Assembly (NCBI GenBank): GCA_030737835.1
Contig: JAUJYN010000013.1
Coordinates: 2,337,484 to 2,401,483, forward strand
DNA length: 64,000 nt
DNA from: Acorus gramineus
Lineage: Eukaryota > Streptophyta > Magnoliopsida > Acorales > Acoraceae
Reading direction: 5' to 3'
The translations under genes and the position numbers were made by a program. Shown in pieces: positions 31,508 to 43,544 of the stretch. Each line of letters opens with the position of its first letter. Position 1 is the stretch's first letter. The notes under the pieces are model-generated. The model saw only the letters and a list, made by a program, of their open reading frames with translations, had not been told where the DNA came from and searched no databases.

Positions 31508-34034
31508 AAGGGGCGGATCCATAGGTAGACTGGGCAGGGCTATAGCCCGGCCCAAATTTTTTAAGAAAATTCATAAATACCCTAAGCCCTGATAGTTATA
31601 CTGGGATAAATATTTTAGTGTTTGGCAGAATAGGCCTATCTGTGTTTGGTTGCATTTTTTGTTATTCTTATTTATTCTTATTGGGAAACGTAAAATGCAG
31701 ATTTTTGGTGTTTGGTTGACCTAGAATAAACTGTGGATAAATGGTTGATAAGGGATGGATAGAGAGTTATTATTTTTAAAATGTCAACTTTGCCCCTAGA
31801 ATATATTTTTATGTTTGGTGTAATTGATGAATATAAATCAGTCCATCATGAGTGTAATTAAATCTGGACGGTCCATCTTATGTAATATTTTATGGTGGGC
31901 CTTTATATATTTTTTACAACTAATCTATGTATTCATTGGTGATTCCAAATGCTTTATGGTGATTCTAATTATCTTATATCAATTTAATTATATTTACTCA
32001 ATGACTTGATCATAAATAGAAAAATATATATAAATCATAGGTTGTTTGATAGATTTTATTACACAAGTAACATTGCCAAGCGTGTTGTTGTACCAAATAA
32101 CACTAGCATTCTTATATAAGCCTTCATTTAATTTAATATTGAAATATAAGTTTTTGTTTGGTTAACGTTGATAGATATATATCAAGAACATGATGAATGA
32201 AATTAAATCTGAACCGTCCATCTTATGTAATATTTTATGGTAGACCTTCAAATATGTTTTACAATTACTCTATGTATACTTGTGTTGATTCCATTTGCTT
32301 TATAATGAATGAGTTAATTAAATTTACCCAATCAGTTGATCATAAATAGTAATAAATTAAAATATTATTATTATATAATAAAATGACTTTGAATTATTAA
32401 CAAATTATATTGCCAATATCAATCTTTTTTAGTGGGTACCAACTAACCCTAGGCATTTTATACATTGCTTCATTTAATTTACTTATATGTGTTATATGTC
32501 AATTTTTATCATACAGTTAAAATCTTATTTCCAATGGAAACTTTGAGACAAAATCATGAACATGACTCAGAGGTCATTAAACACCTGCAGATCGAAGATC
32601 ACTCGTCGTACAACCGGACGCCGCCCTTCACAAGACGGACATGGTGAAGATCACTCCAAACAGTCGGTAGGGTTTTTATTTTTCAGAGGAGAAGCAGTGA
32701 AGAAGATGAAGTCGGTGGGGAAACACGTGGCAGCATCTGGTTATTTTGAGTGGGGATTTAGGACGGTCAGGATGAACTGGGCATTTTTGTTATTTTGGAC
32801 GATCGTGATCTATTCTAGATGGAGTGGTCCACTGATTAGATGGTGGAAATATAAGATGGGTATATCATTGGGGTTTGTTAAAGTAAGTGAGAGATTTTTT
32901 TTGTAATGATGGTGAGGGGTATTTTTATTCTCAGGAATAGATAAGCCCTGATAAGCTATTCTCCAATTTATTAGAATTGTTATCAGGCCTTATGCTAATT
33001 TATCCAGGCATTGCTATCGGAGTTTATCCGCCTCAAACAAACAACGAATAAGGACTATTCTACTGTTATTCTCCCATATTCTCTGTTTATGTCAGTTGGC
33101 AAACGGGGGGTATAAAACCATATCGTAATTAAGTTAATTTATTAACAAACACATATTTTATTTTTTTTGGTCCATCGGATTAGATTTTCGGGAGAGATAT
33201 TTTGTTGATTTGGAGAGAAAAAGGTGTTGGGATGTTAAGATTGATGTGTGAAACAGATTTGGTGGAGGAAAATAAGGGTGTGAGGGATATGGATAGTTAA
33301 TTGTTTCCTATAATGATGGAATTAAAGCTTAAATTATTGTTTTTGTATTTTAAATGGATTGATTTAGTGACAATGGGTGTGACACTTTACTAAATTTGCC
33401 TCTAATTAAATTGTTTTGGTCTTTATTTTTTATTTTTGTTTTTGTGGCATGTAATAAAATCGCCACCATATATAACATTTAAATTCACTTCTTTTATTGT
33501 CACAAAAAAATTGCCCCTAATATCTTTTTTTTGTGTGATTTTTTGTAATTTATTTTCTCTTTCTAAAATATCTATTTCAATCTCTATGTGTGACAGTGGT
33601 TTTGTTTTTTAAAATAAATAAATAGAATTTCTATCACTTCTTTCATTGAAACAATGGGTGCAATTCTATTTTTATATGTATTTTTTATATTTATTTTTAA
33701 AGTCTCATTATCATTTATTTTTTTATAAAATAAAGGCAGTAGTTTTTATTGATTTTTTAGAGTGATTGATTTTTATGGAGTTAGATTATGTTGGAATTAT
33801 TTAAATTACAGAATAAAATAACACTGTTATCATATAATTTAATTTCTTGATGAACAACACTCAACATCAATAATGTTTATTTATATAGTTTTTTTATATA
33901 TTTATGTGATTTTTTAGTAGATTTTGATTGTAAATTTGATTTATTTATATAAAATTTTACTTAGTGCCTTTTATTAGGCATAAAATTTTTTTTACTAAAA
34001 TTTAATTCAGCCCACCCCAAAATTATTTCCTGGC
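31508..34034. mobile_element. hAT-like non-autonomous element, copy B, interrupted
   Basis: The left end about 31508 (AAGGGGCGGATCCA) and the right end about 34034 (reverse complement CAATGGCGGAGCCAG) correspond to the ends of copy A. The right half 33110-34030 is homologous to 28300-29100. A separate element (31586-33110) splits it. The TSD is unclear because the left junction has diverged, so both boundaries are good only to a few bases. Confidence 0.6.
31586..33110. mobile_element. Third-level nested element with a 345-bp internal tandem duplication
   Basis: The site is uninterrupted in copy A (28296-28304), which shows this is an insertion. Its left part (31586-31745) and right part (32930-33075) are homologous, in inverse orientation, to the ends of 59090-59545, including TTGGGAAACGTAAAA and GGCCTGATAAC blocks. 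The interior holds a tandem repeat of period 345 bp (ATTAAATCTG..CGTCCATCTT at 31857 and again at 32202). Frames at 32465-32906 have no recognisable domain. The superfamily was not determined. Confidence 0.6.
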
Positions 34035-34801
34035 TCCGCCATTGACTCCTCGGAAAGTTAGCTAAATCAATTTTAGTCCATGTAAAATTAAAAAATCATC
34101 ACAGATCCCTATGTTATTAGAAAAATATTATATCAGTCCCTATAATCACCCCAATTAACCAGGTATATGGTTAACCCTAACTACGTATTAAAAGTTATCA
34201 GAATGCCCTCACCCCTTATTTTCAAAAAATTGATAGAGCTCTCTAAAAACTTATGATAATCGAAAAAGGTCCCTATAAAATTGATAAATCCCTTTAGGTC
34301 CCTATCTTATTAGACAATATTTATTTTAGTCTCTACCATAACGAAAACTAACAAGATTTATGGTTGACTCTAACCGCATATGACAAATTACTGTAATAAC
34401 ATTTTAAAATTTACTTGATAAATTATTGTAATAACTAAACATATTTGTGGTTGACTTTAAGGGGATTTATTGATTTTACAGAGATATTTTTTTGATTTTC
34501 ATAAGTTTTCAGAGAGTTATATCAAATTTTTCCTTTTTTTTTTACCATTGGCGAATATAGGATAAGAAGAGAATTTTCAAGAAAAGGTAGAGGCACTTTT
34601 GTTATCAAAATAACTAAATCAGATTTTTCATATTTTGTAGGGACTTATAGGAATATATTTATTGGAGCAATTTAACTTATGGACTAAATTCATTAACCAT
34701 AGATACTTTCTAGAGGCCTGTGGCGATTTTCAAATTTTACGATACTAAAACCGATTTAGCTAACTTTTCAATGAGTTGTATTGATTTTTCCCTATATTAT
34801 T

Positions 34802-35135
34802 TCTACAAAATTACTCATATAACTTTCCATGAGCTCTTTTCCGGCCCAATTTCAGTCCCACGTGTATCCTTCATTAAAATAATTTATATTTAAGTGCAAC
34901 GATGCTGTTAATTGGAGTATATATTTTATTTTTATAAAAACATATACCTTACTAAATAAGATATACTATAGAAAAAAAACGTGTGGATTAGAAATGAGGA
35001 AGGTTGTACGTGACATTTTTCAACTTTGCACATAAGTCTTGCGGCCTACATTTACAAATTCAATTATTCAAGGTTTGCAAGTAGGTTTGGGGGCGGTTAA
35101 AGCCACCCCACTAGTTATTCTAACCACCTGCTTAT
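34802..35135. other. Intergenic DNA
   Basis: No gene or repeat was recognised in this short stretch between two Mutator-type elements. Confidence 0.5.
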
Positions 35136-36054
35136 TTAATTAAAGGAAAAAATGCATATTCCTTCGAGAAAGTTCACTAATATCCGTATCCCTTTGATTT
35201 TCTTGGAAAATCCATATAACCCCTTGAAAGTTTCCTTCATTAAGCAAAAAAAACCTCGAGTCAAATTTCCTTTAATTAATGAAGAATATTCGTGGAATAT
35301 TTTGTTGCTTAAGGTCATCTCAAAAATATATATTCATATAACCCTATGAAAGATTGTGAATATACATATCGACCTTTCATTTTTCTAAATATCTATATAA
35401 CCCCCAAAAATTATGCGTTTAATTCATATTACCCCTATCGTTATCCACTAAAAACTTGTGTGTGCCTGTGTGGTTAACCTAATAATATTAATAATTTATT
35501 ATCAACACTCAACACATAGAAGAAGAAACACAGTGGAATAATTTTTTATGGAGGGCATTTTGGTTAGTTAGAGGAATCATATTAAATTTATTTTAAATCT
35601 CATTAGATTATTTGGATAAACACATTTGCAACACCTTTAAATGGATAGAATATACCCAGAATATTTCTTAAAATTTGATAGAAAACTAACTCAGGGGTGT
35701 AAATCTTTATCCATGAAAAAAACTAACTCAGGGGTGTAAATCTTTATCCATGAAAAAATATAGGGGATTATATGGATTTTAGAAAAATGAGGGGTCAATA
35801 TGAATATTCACAAACTTTAAGGGGATTATATGCATTTTTTCCTTAGGTGTGGGTGAAGGTGACGAGGGTAAAAAAACAATTTAACCATGTGTGATTAAGC
35901 TAACCACACCACAGTTTCAAGTTGTTAATGGCAGATGATATATCAATATAACCCAAACAATCAGGGGTTATATGAATTTTTAGAAAAAAAAATCATATGG
36001 ATATGAATATTAGCGGACTTTGAAAGGGCTATATGCATTTTTTTCTTAATTAAA
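35136..36054. mobile_element. Mutator-type MITE with exact 9-bp TSD and a duplicated right end
   Basis: TTAATTAAA at 35136-35144 and 36046-36054 is an exact 9 bp TSD. The element (35145-36045) starts GGAAAAAATGCATAT and ends, reverse-complemented, GAAAAAAATGCATAT. A second right-end-like sequence lies inside at about 35822-35845 (GGGGATTATATGCATTTTTT), so the element looks composite. It also has a 37 bp tandem duplication at about 35684-35757. There is no coding capacity. Confidence 0.85.
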
Positions 36055-36412
36055 AAGTGGGTTTCTTGCATATATACAATTAAAAAACATGCTATTAATT
36101 TAATTTTATACCACTCCAAATAACCTATTTATTTTTATAACATTGAAATATATAGAACTTTTGCATATTTACTATCCTAGTAAACTTCCATTCAAATTTT
36201 TATTAAAACTATTGAAGTCTTGAAGAAAAGACCAAATTACCTTATTATTTTTTTTAAGTATTTTACCTTACCAAATACAATATTTATAAAAATAAAAAAT
36301 ATTAATTTTAACATGAAAATGATAAATTTCATCTAAAATTCAAAAGCATAAAAATTAATTATACAAATTATTTATTAGCAAAGCCATAATAATTATTAAT
36401 ACTTACATTATT
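36055..36412. other. AT-rich spacer
   Basis: No gene or recognisable element is seen between the MITE and the solo LTR. Confidence 0.5.
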
Positions 36413-39400
36413 TGTTAAGACTGTGTCACTTTTTAAAGGTCAAATATCGTGTTTTATTTATTTAAAAAAGTTTGGGCGTTCAAGTCAGAAATCTGACTGC
36501 ATATTTATTCTCTTGGTACTGGCATTGGCCTACCTGTAAATTTTCATCGCATTCTGATGTTGTTTTTAAAATTATGCAGTTCCAATTGGTATCCAGGTTT
36601 GACCGTTACTGGATTCTTGGTTGGTGAGAATTGCTCATGCTTGTCGTGTGACTTTTTCCTTGGAGTGGGTGTGTGGTGACTTTAAGCAAGTCTAACTCCC
36701 TCTCCAACATTTGGTTCTTATTCCCTCTTTAGAGGTGAGTATAAGCTTAAGTGCACCCCTCTCCCCACCTCATTCTTGGTAGGTGAGAATTTATCTCCCT
36801 CCCTCTCTGTTTCGTGACTTCTGTCCCAAGTCTCCCATTTATTTTTTTCCCCCTGTGTTTGAAGTAGAAGAAGAAGAGAAAGCATGGGAGAGGTGGAGTG
36901 AAAAAGAAAAAGAGGTAGGGATGCTTGTATTTGTGTGCATTTGCTTGATCTCCCCTTCTCCCTTTCATGCTCTCTCATACCCCCTCTCTTGTCCTCTCTG
37001 TGTGTTTTGGATCAGCAAGGAAGGGGTGGAAGTGAAGTAGAGAAGGATTGGAAGAGAAGGTATATGTATGTGTGTGAATGTGTGTGTGCCATTACTGTTT
37101 TGATCCCCTTTACTGTTTTATTTTTTCTGAAATTATTTGGAGGGTTTTCAAGCCCGGTGATCTAAATGAAGTTGGTTTATGACATCTAGGAGAAGCTTCA
37201 TGAAATTTGTCAAAGGCTGATTTGGTGTATTCAGGCTAGAGGAGCCTCTTGAACCTTCAGCTAAATTTCTGAGGTCTTTGTGGTAAGGCAGATCTCTGTC
37301 TTGTAAAAAACCCTAGTGAAACTAGTACCTAAAAGCATATTATGATCATTTCCTCCCATGTAATATGATTACCCATGTGTCTAGATGCTATATATGAAAT
37401 TTGGTGTCATAATGTTACATGTGTTGTAAGTTATAAGTTGAATTGTAAGGACTGTCCAGATTCACATGGGAAATGACCAGTTTCTAAAAACATATTATTT
37501 CGAGCATGTAGAGGCTAAACCAGGTTATGATGTCTCATAGATTATGATCCCAGCATATCAGAGAATGTATATGATTTCTTTAAGAATTTTTGGATGTGTA
37601 CTTGGTGCTGTGGAGATCAAACAATTAGGGGTATTTGCTGCAGATGCAGCAGTTTTGCATGATTGCATCAATAAGTTAATTTTGCATATTGTAGGCAACA
37701 TTAAGAGTTGATATTTTCATGAAGTAGGCTTATATATGTGTCAGGAAGCTTCATGTTTGATTTGAGCACCATGGGTTGTAGGGATTAGAGGTTATGGCAT
37801 TTTTGTTCGTGTGATTGTGTTGCCATGGGAGTGCGTCGCGTGCTGCCCGCCCCCCCACCCCATGCATTGTCCTGCGCTAAAAATTGTGTTATGCTTCATT
37901 TATTTAAGTTATGATTGTCACGTGGTTTATCTATATTTTGTTGTGCCTTGCAGATCTCGTAGACTGGACGCACGACAATCCAAGTATCAGTGAGTGGTTC
38001 GATCCACCCACTAGAGGAGCTCGTATTATGGCTATACGTGTTTTGTAGTAATTATAAAATGCCATAGTTGTATCATACCTTGTTAGAATAACTCATATCT
38101 TCATAAAACACTTGCTAGTATTATGATATAGTTATATCTTATAGAAAATTGTATGATACATGCTTTTAATACCATTATGTGATATTACCTTGATGTATAG
38201 TCATACTTAGCACTATTGATCATTGATTGATTCGTATGGTTCATTTATTACTGTCTTGTGGAATGCATGCTAGTCTAGGACTTGTATTGCTTGACCTTCA
38301 TCTATCCACTTGTTCTATGTGAGAGGCTTGAAAGCCTAGAGTGAACTGTATTTTGCTTGTATATTCAATTAATTGCACTCATATATGTGTGTAGTCTTCC
38401 ATGTTCGTAGATGCTTAGCGGGGTTAATCATCGGTTGATGCATATAATTCTCTGAGTATTGGTTTTGTTCAACTGTTACATACTAGGTTGTTTGGACATG
38501 TGGTCCATGCATCTCTTTTGAGATAGAAAATTCTCATATAATAATTGCGCTTGTTTCATTAATAGGACCTATCTGTGATAGGTGTTAGTATGATCTGTTG
38601 TTAGGATTATATGTTATATTTAGTATGCAAGCATAGTAGTTGATTGCTCGACATCCATGTGATGCACTCGCATTAGAATTCAGGAGAATTCATTTATAGT
38701 ATCGGTGTTTGTTAACCAATAGTTATGATGATATGCTTGGCCTATCTGTATTAGGCGCGTGGATGACCCGCCTTTAGGGATATGCCTTGTCATTGTTGAG
38801 TGCGAGAACTTAACTAATTTTTTCCCTGCATCCGAGTGATGCATCTGTATGGGAATTCAAGAGAATTCATTAGCATTGTTAATTGCTAGATGATTATAGT
38901 TGATCCTTGGGGATCGTACTGCGAGCGTGGAATGCTTCTTCTCTACCTCGTATCCGCGTTGAAGCTACCCGGTGTTGAAGCTGTCCTGGACTGTGCCTCC
39001 ACATCGTAGGATGCCTAATGTGTATTTTGATACCGTTTTGGTATCAGACCTACCATGGATGGTTGCTAGGAAGAGGGCTATCCGGGAGAGGGCTACCGGA
39101 AGGTTAAGGGAGTTAGCGGGTTGTTTTCTGTTTCCAATAAGTCCCATGCCACCCCTAGAGGTGAGGGTGAGTTGGGCTCATGTTGTCACATGACATTTAT
39201 ATTAATTGAGAATGCCCAAAATATAATACATCTACTGGATGATGTGAGGCATCTAGCGTAGTAATATCTTGATGCAGATCGACTTAAAGTACTGTGTTAT
39301 CCAGTAATGCTATGCGTTATGATTAACTGTATAGTTCCTTCTCAGGAGTCCTACCAGTTCCCCTCCGGGTTGAGGGTGAGGGTTAGGTGAGGTCACATCT

Positions 39401-39958
39401 TTGCGTGACATTTATCTCTGTTGAGTTTCTCCCACCATATTTCTTTTTCGTGGAAGGAAAAATGCACTAATATTATATTATTATGGTAGAGCTTGGATTC
39501 TTGCCACTCATTGAGCTTGTAGCTCACCCCTCATGTATTGTTTATCCACCAGGGACTGGGTTGGCGTGGAGTTGGAGCATCCCTCTGGTGTGATTCGTGC
39601 GTGAAGCGTTCCACCTTTTGGTTGGCGAGTGCGAGGCTATCAGCAATCCTATTTTCTTGTGTATGTATTAATAATTGTGCGTGTTGCACATATGGGTTGT
39701 ATTTGGACTAGACTTGGATTCTTATAGGACAGTGATTGTGTATTCGGGTCTGTAATAATGTTTTTGATTTACAGACTTATTTATATTTTATGCTTCTGCA
39801 TTTTTAGTTATCTATCGCTTCCCTGTTGTCTTATTATTTATGCGATCCTGTTGGTTATTGTTTCATTTTCAATTGGAGTCGTTATTTACCTTTTGTGTAT
39901 GACTCCTGATATTGTATAATTGGTATGGTCTCAGGGATGGCCGCCCCAGGGCGTAACA
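36413..39958 (+). mobile_element. Solo LTR of a Ty3-type element, 3546 bp
   Basis: It starts TGTTAAGACTGTGTCACTTTT, like the minus-strand start of the first element's LTR (TGTTATATTTGTGTCACTTTT). It ends CCCCAGGGCGTAACA, the counterpart of that LTR's inner end. TTATT (36408-36412) and TTAGT (39959-39963) flank it, a 5 bp TSD with one mismatch. No primer site or gag follows, so it is a solo LTR left by LTR-LTR recombination. Interior blocks such as the GAGCTTGTAGCTCACCCCTC segment at 39519 resemble the first LTR's GGGGTGAGCCGCACGCTCA segment. No gene inside is supported. Confidence 0.75.
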
Positions 39959-39963
39959 TTAGT

Positions 39964-41063
39964 AAAAAGAAAATAAAATTATCTTGAAAATACTTAATGA
40001 CATATATTACAAAATGACAAATTTTAAAAAAAATTAGATCTTGATAGGAAGAAAAAGAAAAAAAGGGGTAAGGTTGAATGACTTACTATTGACTTGGAAA
40101 AAATATGAAATTAATTAGGCTATTATGTCTAATTATTTAAAATTATGATAAATATTATATGTTGAGGTTATTTTTGTCATTTTTACTTCTTGGTTAAGAA
40201 ACTAACTATAGTTAATGTTCCTTCTTATTTAAAAAGGATAAAAGAGGGGCACATTTTTACATTAAGAAAAATTCTAATGGTATAAAAATAAATACGTTAT
40301 TTGTGGTGGTATAAAAATAAATATCATACTTTTTATAGTATATATGCAAAAAAAAACCCTTAAAAAATTTGTCTCACTTCATTTTGTTTCATGCCAAATC
40401 TACTCCAACTCTTCCCACTCCATTAGTGTACCCCACACATCCCACCTAGATCTCTAACCCACCTTGATCATTTTGGTTCCAATTCTAGTTTGACACATTG
40501 GATGTTATCAGTTTTTGAAGTGGTTCAACAAATATCAATGTTCTAAAAGGCCGTCTAGGGGGCTGCATAAGCGGTTTGATCTGCTGACTGAATCGCCTTC
40601 GCCAAAATCAAGCCATATGTGACCCGATTCCGCATGTGTGTTGCGGGTGCACAGTATTTGATTTTTTAAACGGGTCTGTTTGGCCAGCCCGACCTGTTTA
40701 ACACTTAAAAAAAATTGAAAAGAAGTGGGGTGGGTGTCTTCTCCTTCGACTGGCCCTAACAGAGAAACAGAAAGGCCTTCATGTGGTCTTTTTCTTCTCG
40801 ACCACTACTTCGTCTTCCTTCCCCTGGCTTCAAGTCGTCTTCCTCGACCCAACTCTTCGTCTTCCTCCTTCAAGTAATCTCTCTGCCTCTCTTTGATTTC
40901 TCTCTCGCTCAATCTCTCTCAGCCTCTCTATGATTCAAACTCTCTTCTCTCAACCTCTCTGCCTCTCTCTACCTCTCAATCTCTCTCAGTATCTTTGCCT
41001 CTCTCCCTCTGATCTCTTTATCTCCATTATGTGTCTCTCTCTCTCTCAACATCTCTCTGTCTC
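39964..41063. other. Intergenic DNA, pyrimidine-rich towards the right
   Basis: The left half is AT-rich without features. From about 40730 to 41063 the plus strand is a degenerate CT-rich tract (repeated CTCTCTCTGCCTCTC-like units). No gene is supported. Confidence 0.6.
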
Positions 41064-41252
41064 TTAGAGCTTTTCCAAGAGGGTTCTGTATCAGCTCTCC
41101 TTCGTCAAAACATGCAGTGTTGGTGAAAAAAATGCCTCCAACAGACCCCCCAAACAAACCCCCTATTTTAAGGGGTCCGTTTATACTTGCTGGAGGGGGC
41201 GAGTGTTGTGGGGCTCGGCATCTCATATTTTAACATTTTTTTACAAATTTCA

Positions 41253-41270
41253 AACGGTAATATTACCGTT
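41253..41270. repeat. Perfect 18-bp palindrome
   Basis: AACGGTAATATTACCGTT is its own reverse complement and lies in the left non-coding part of the Harbinger element. It might be a subterminal protein-binding site, but one copy is too little to say. Confidence 0.6.
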
Positions 41271-41829
41271 GCTTGCAGGTTGTTTAAAAAAGGTGAGAAT
41301 TGTTCATTGTCTCCTCTAATCCTCTTTGTGGTGCTCTGTTCCCCCTCCCCCAACATCTTTTTTATTTATTTTATTTTTTTGTATGAGAAGAAGCAAACAA
41401 GAAGTTTCAACAACTTGAGGTAATAGTGCACATGGAGTGTTTGAGAAAATGCACCAAAGAAAATAATGTAGTTTCTATTTTTTTTAATGTGTTCTTTGTT
41501 TAAGTTTTTGTTCTCTTATAAACTTGTTAGGATTATCTATACTATGCTATAGATTAATTATACTTTACATATTAAAAAAATAAAGAGAATGCAAATCCGA
41601 ATCAAAGACAAATAGAGTTTGTTGGAGATCCCTAACGCATTGGTTAACTCAATTTGCTTTTTTTATTTTATGTATTCTAATGATGATCTGTTTTTCTCTT
41701 TTAAAAGATCATGTATCCAAATGTCCTCACCATCACCACATTCGGTTGTATTTCTTTTTTACTTTATATCATCTTGTTTTTTTATTATTCTTGGAGCTCA
41801 CATTTATGCATATTTTTCATGTTTGTTAG

Positions 41830-42938
41830 ATGGATATTAATGGAGATGTGTATTACACCAATCTTCTCAACGAAGATGGTAGATTTGATATGGAATCACC
41901 AGATAAAGGGGGTCAACCATCTCAAGTTTCTGTTGAAGTAGGAACTATCACCAAAAATTCACAACGAGGTGGCAATTTCACATTAGAAGAAGACCTTCTT
42001 ATTGTATCGGCATGGCTCAACACTAGTTTGGATGCAGTGCAAGGGAATGAGCAAAAACATAAGGCATGTTGGTTACGAGTGTGGGAGTATTTCCACAAGT
42101 ACAAGAACTTTGCATCTGAACGTACTCAAAATTCCCTAATGCATCGTTGGTCAACGATTCAACTCACAACAAATAAGTTTTGTGGGTGTTTTGCTCAAAT
42201 TGAATCAAGGAATCAAAGTGGTGTAAATGAAAGAGACAATGTAAAATAATTAGCACTATTAATCATGCATTTATAATTATTGTTCTTTTTTATAATCAGT
42301 CTTTTTTTTTCAATTTCAGATTAGTCAAGCGAAACTCTTGTTTCAATCCCTACAGAAAACATCATTTGCATTTGAACATTGTTGGAATGAGTTCAGGTAT
42401 CAGTTGAAATGGATGGAAGATGGTCTAAAAAAAAAATCCAAAAATTTGTAAAACCACAACTCCCATGAGTTCTTCACCTTCTACTCCGGAGTCGATAAAC
42501 TCAGCAGACGACGACGGCTCACATGATAACTTTGTAGATTTGGAGAGACGAGCAGGTAGGAAGGCTGAAAAGATTCATCAAAGTAAACGAAAGGGAAAAG
42601 ATGGTGAAATTGAATGTACAGGTTCTTCTCTTACGATGTTATTGCATGAGATGAAGGAAGAGAGAAAGCAAATGAATGAGAAGAAAATAGAAATGTATGA
42701 AAAAACATACATTCAAGAGAAACAAAGACTTGTTTATGATCAACAAAAGCTTGCTCTTGAGGAAGAAAAGCATCGACTGGAACAATCGAAAGAGGAGGAG
42801 AGAATAATGATGATGGATACGGGTGGAATGCCTCAACTACAAGCAGAATATTATAATCGTCGGAGGAGGAAATACTTGGAAGAGAATTTAGTACTGGCCA
42901 AAAGTGATGTTTGGAATCATTGTATTTTCATATTGTAA
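41830..42938 (+). pseudogene. Harbinger-associated SANT/Myb-like accessory protein, frameshifted
   Basis: Exon 1 is 41830-42240, then a GT-AG intron (42241-42319), then exon 2 from 42320. Exon 1 carries a SANT/Myb-like DNA-binding region (FTLEEDLLIVSAWLNTSLD, WLRVWEYFHKYK, SLMHRWSTIQ..NKFCGCFAQIE), the pattern of proteins often misannotated as glutathione S-transferase T3-like. Exon 2 begins ISQAKLLFQSLQKTSFAFEHCWNE. It then hits a stop at 42449 because a run of ten A (42427-42436) shifts the frame; the downstream frame from 42465 encodes the usual C-terminal coiled-coil region (NFVDLERRAGRKAEK, then a Glu/Lys/Gln-rich helix and a MDTGGMP motif), ending at 42938. In the family this protein escorts the Harbinger transposase to the nucleus and terminal repeats. 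One-base loss in the A-run would rejoin the frames. The upstream AG before 41830 leaves open an earlier exon. Confidence 0.8.
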
Positions 42939-43251
42939 GATGTTATGTTTTTATGTTTGAGAAAGAAGATTTAAAACAAGCATGCAATTATATTTGAGTT
43001 TGCAATATCAAATTACATTACCAAATATCATACATGATAATCTTAATTGAGTATTTAATAACCATAACAAACATGAAAAATACATTGAACTTCCACAAAA
43101 GCAAAAAAATATGATAGTTAGGTTGAATAGCAAAAAAAGTAGAGAGCTTTGTTGAAGACACCACATGAGAAATAACCCCTTAAAATAGAGTTCCCACTTT
43201 TTTCACCTCAATTTGATGAAAAAATAGAGAGGGTTCTTGGAGATGCTCTTA

Positions 43252-43468
43252 GAGCCTGTTTGGATAGGAGTATTAAGAATCCCAATTCAGGTCAGTAAGT
43301 TGTTTGGATAAATTTTAAAAGGAGGATTAGAATTGAGAGAGTGAGATTGGGAATCCTTGATTACGGGGATTGGGAATCCCCCTCAAGAGATGATATTCTC
43401 CCAATCCCAATCCAGGTGGATTGAAAAAAAAATATTTTTATCCAGACTCTTCATCCCCCTTAACACAT

Positions 43469-43544
<76 letters not shown>

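Larger units (their letters stand above)
31480..34792. mobile_element. Mutator-like element carrying two further nested insertions
   Basis: The left end GGGAAAAATTGATATAACTC and the right end, reverse-complemented GGGAAAAATCAATACAACTC, are inverted repeats with three mismatches in 20. The element's own sequence is the left terminus plus 34040-34792. The hAT-like copy B (about 31508-34034) interrupts it right at the left terminus. It contains no transposase. A second copy of the family is at 8056-8735. Confidence 0.7.
31471..34801. repeat. 9-bp target-site duplication of the outer MULE
   Basis: TATATTATA (31471-31479) and TATATTATT (34793-34801) flank the outer terminal repeats. Eight of nine bases match; 9 bp duplications are typical of Mutator-like elements. 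Confidence 0.7.
41067..43248 (+). mobile_element. PIF/Harbinger element, 2182 bp, keeping only the accessory ORF
   Basis: The left end GAGCTTTTCCAAGAG and right end (reverse complement GAGCATCTCCAAGAA) form inverted repeats typical of plant Harbinger elements. TTA at 41064-41066 and 43249-43251 is the 3 bp TSD of this superfamily. It carries a SANT/Myb-like protein gene, but no DDE transposase frame is present, so it depends on a transposase elsewhere. Confidence 0.85.

Noticed and set aside
32556..32906. 116-codon frame inside the nested element
   Set aside because: It has no recognisable domain and no counterpart in the short copy at 59090; kept only as a note in the tandem-duplication finding.
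41253..41270. Palindrome containing TAATATTAC, the nonanucleotide of geminivirus replication origins
   Set aside because: There is no GC-rich stem-loop context, no iterons and no Rep-like sequence nearby; inside an AT-rich transposon the match is probably chance.
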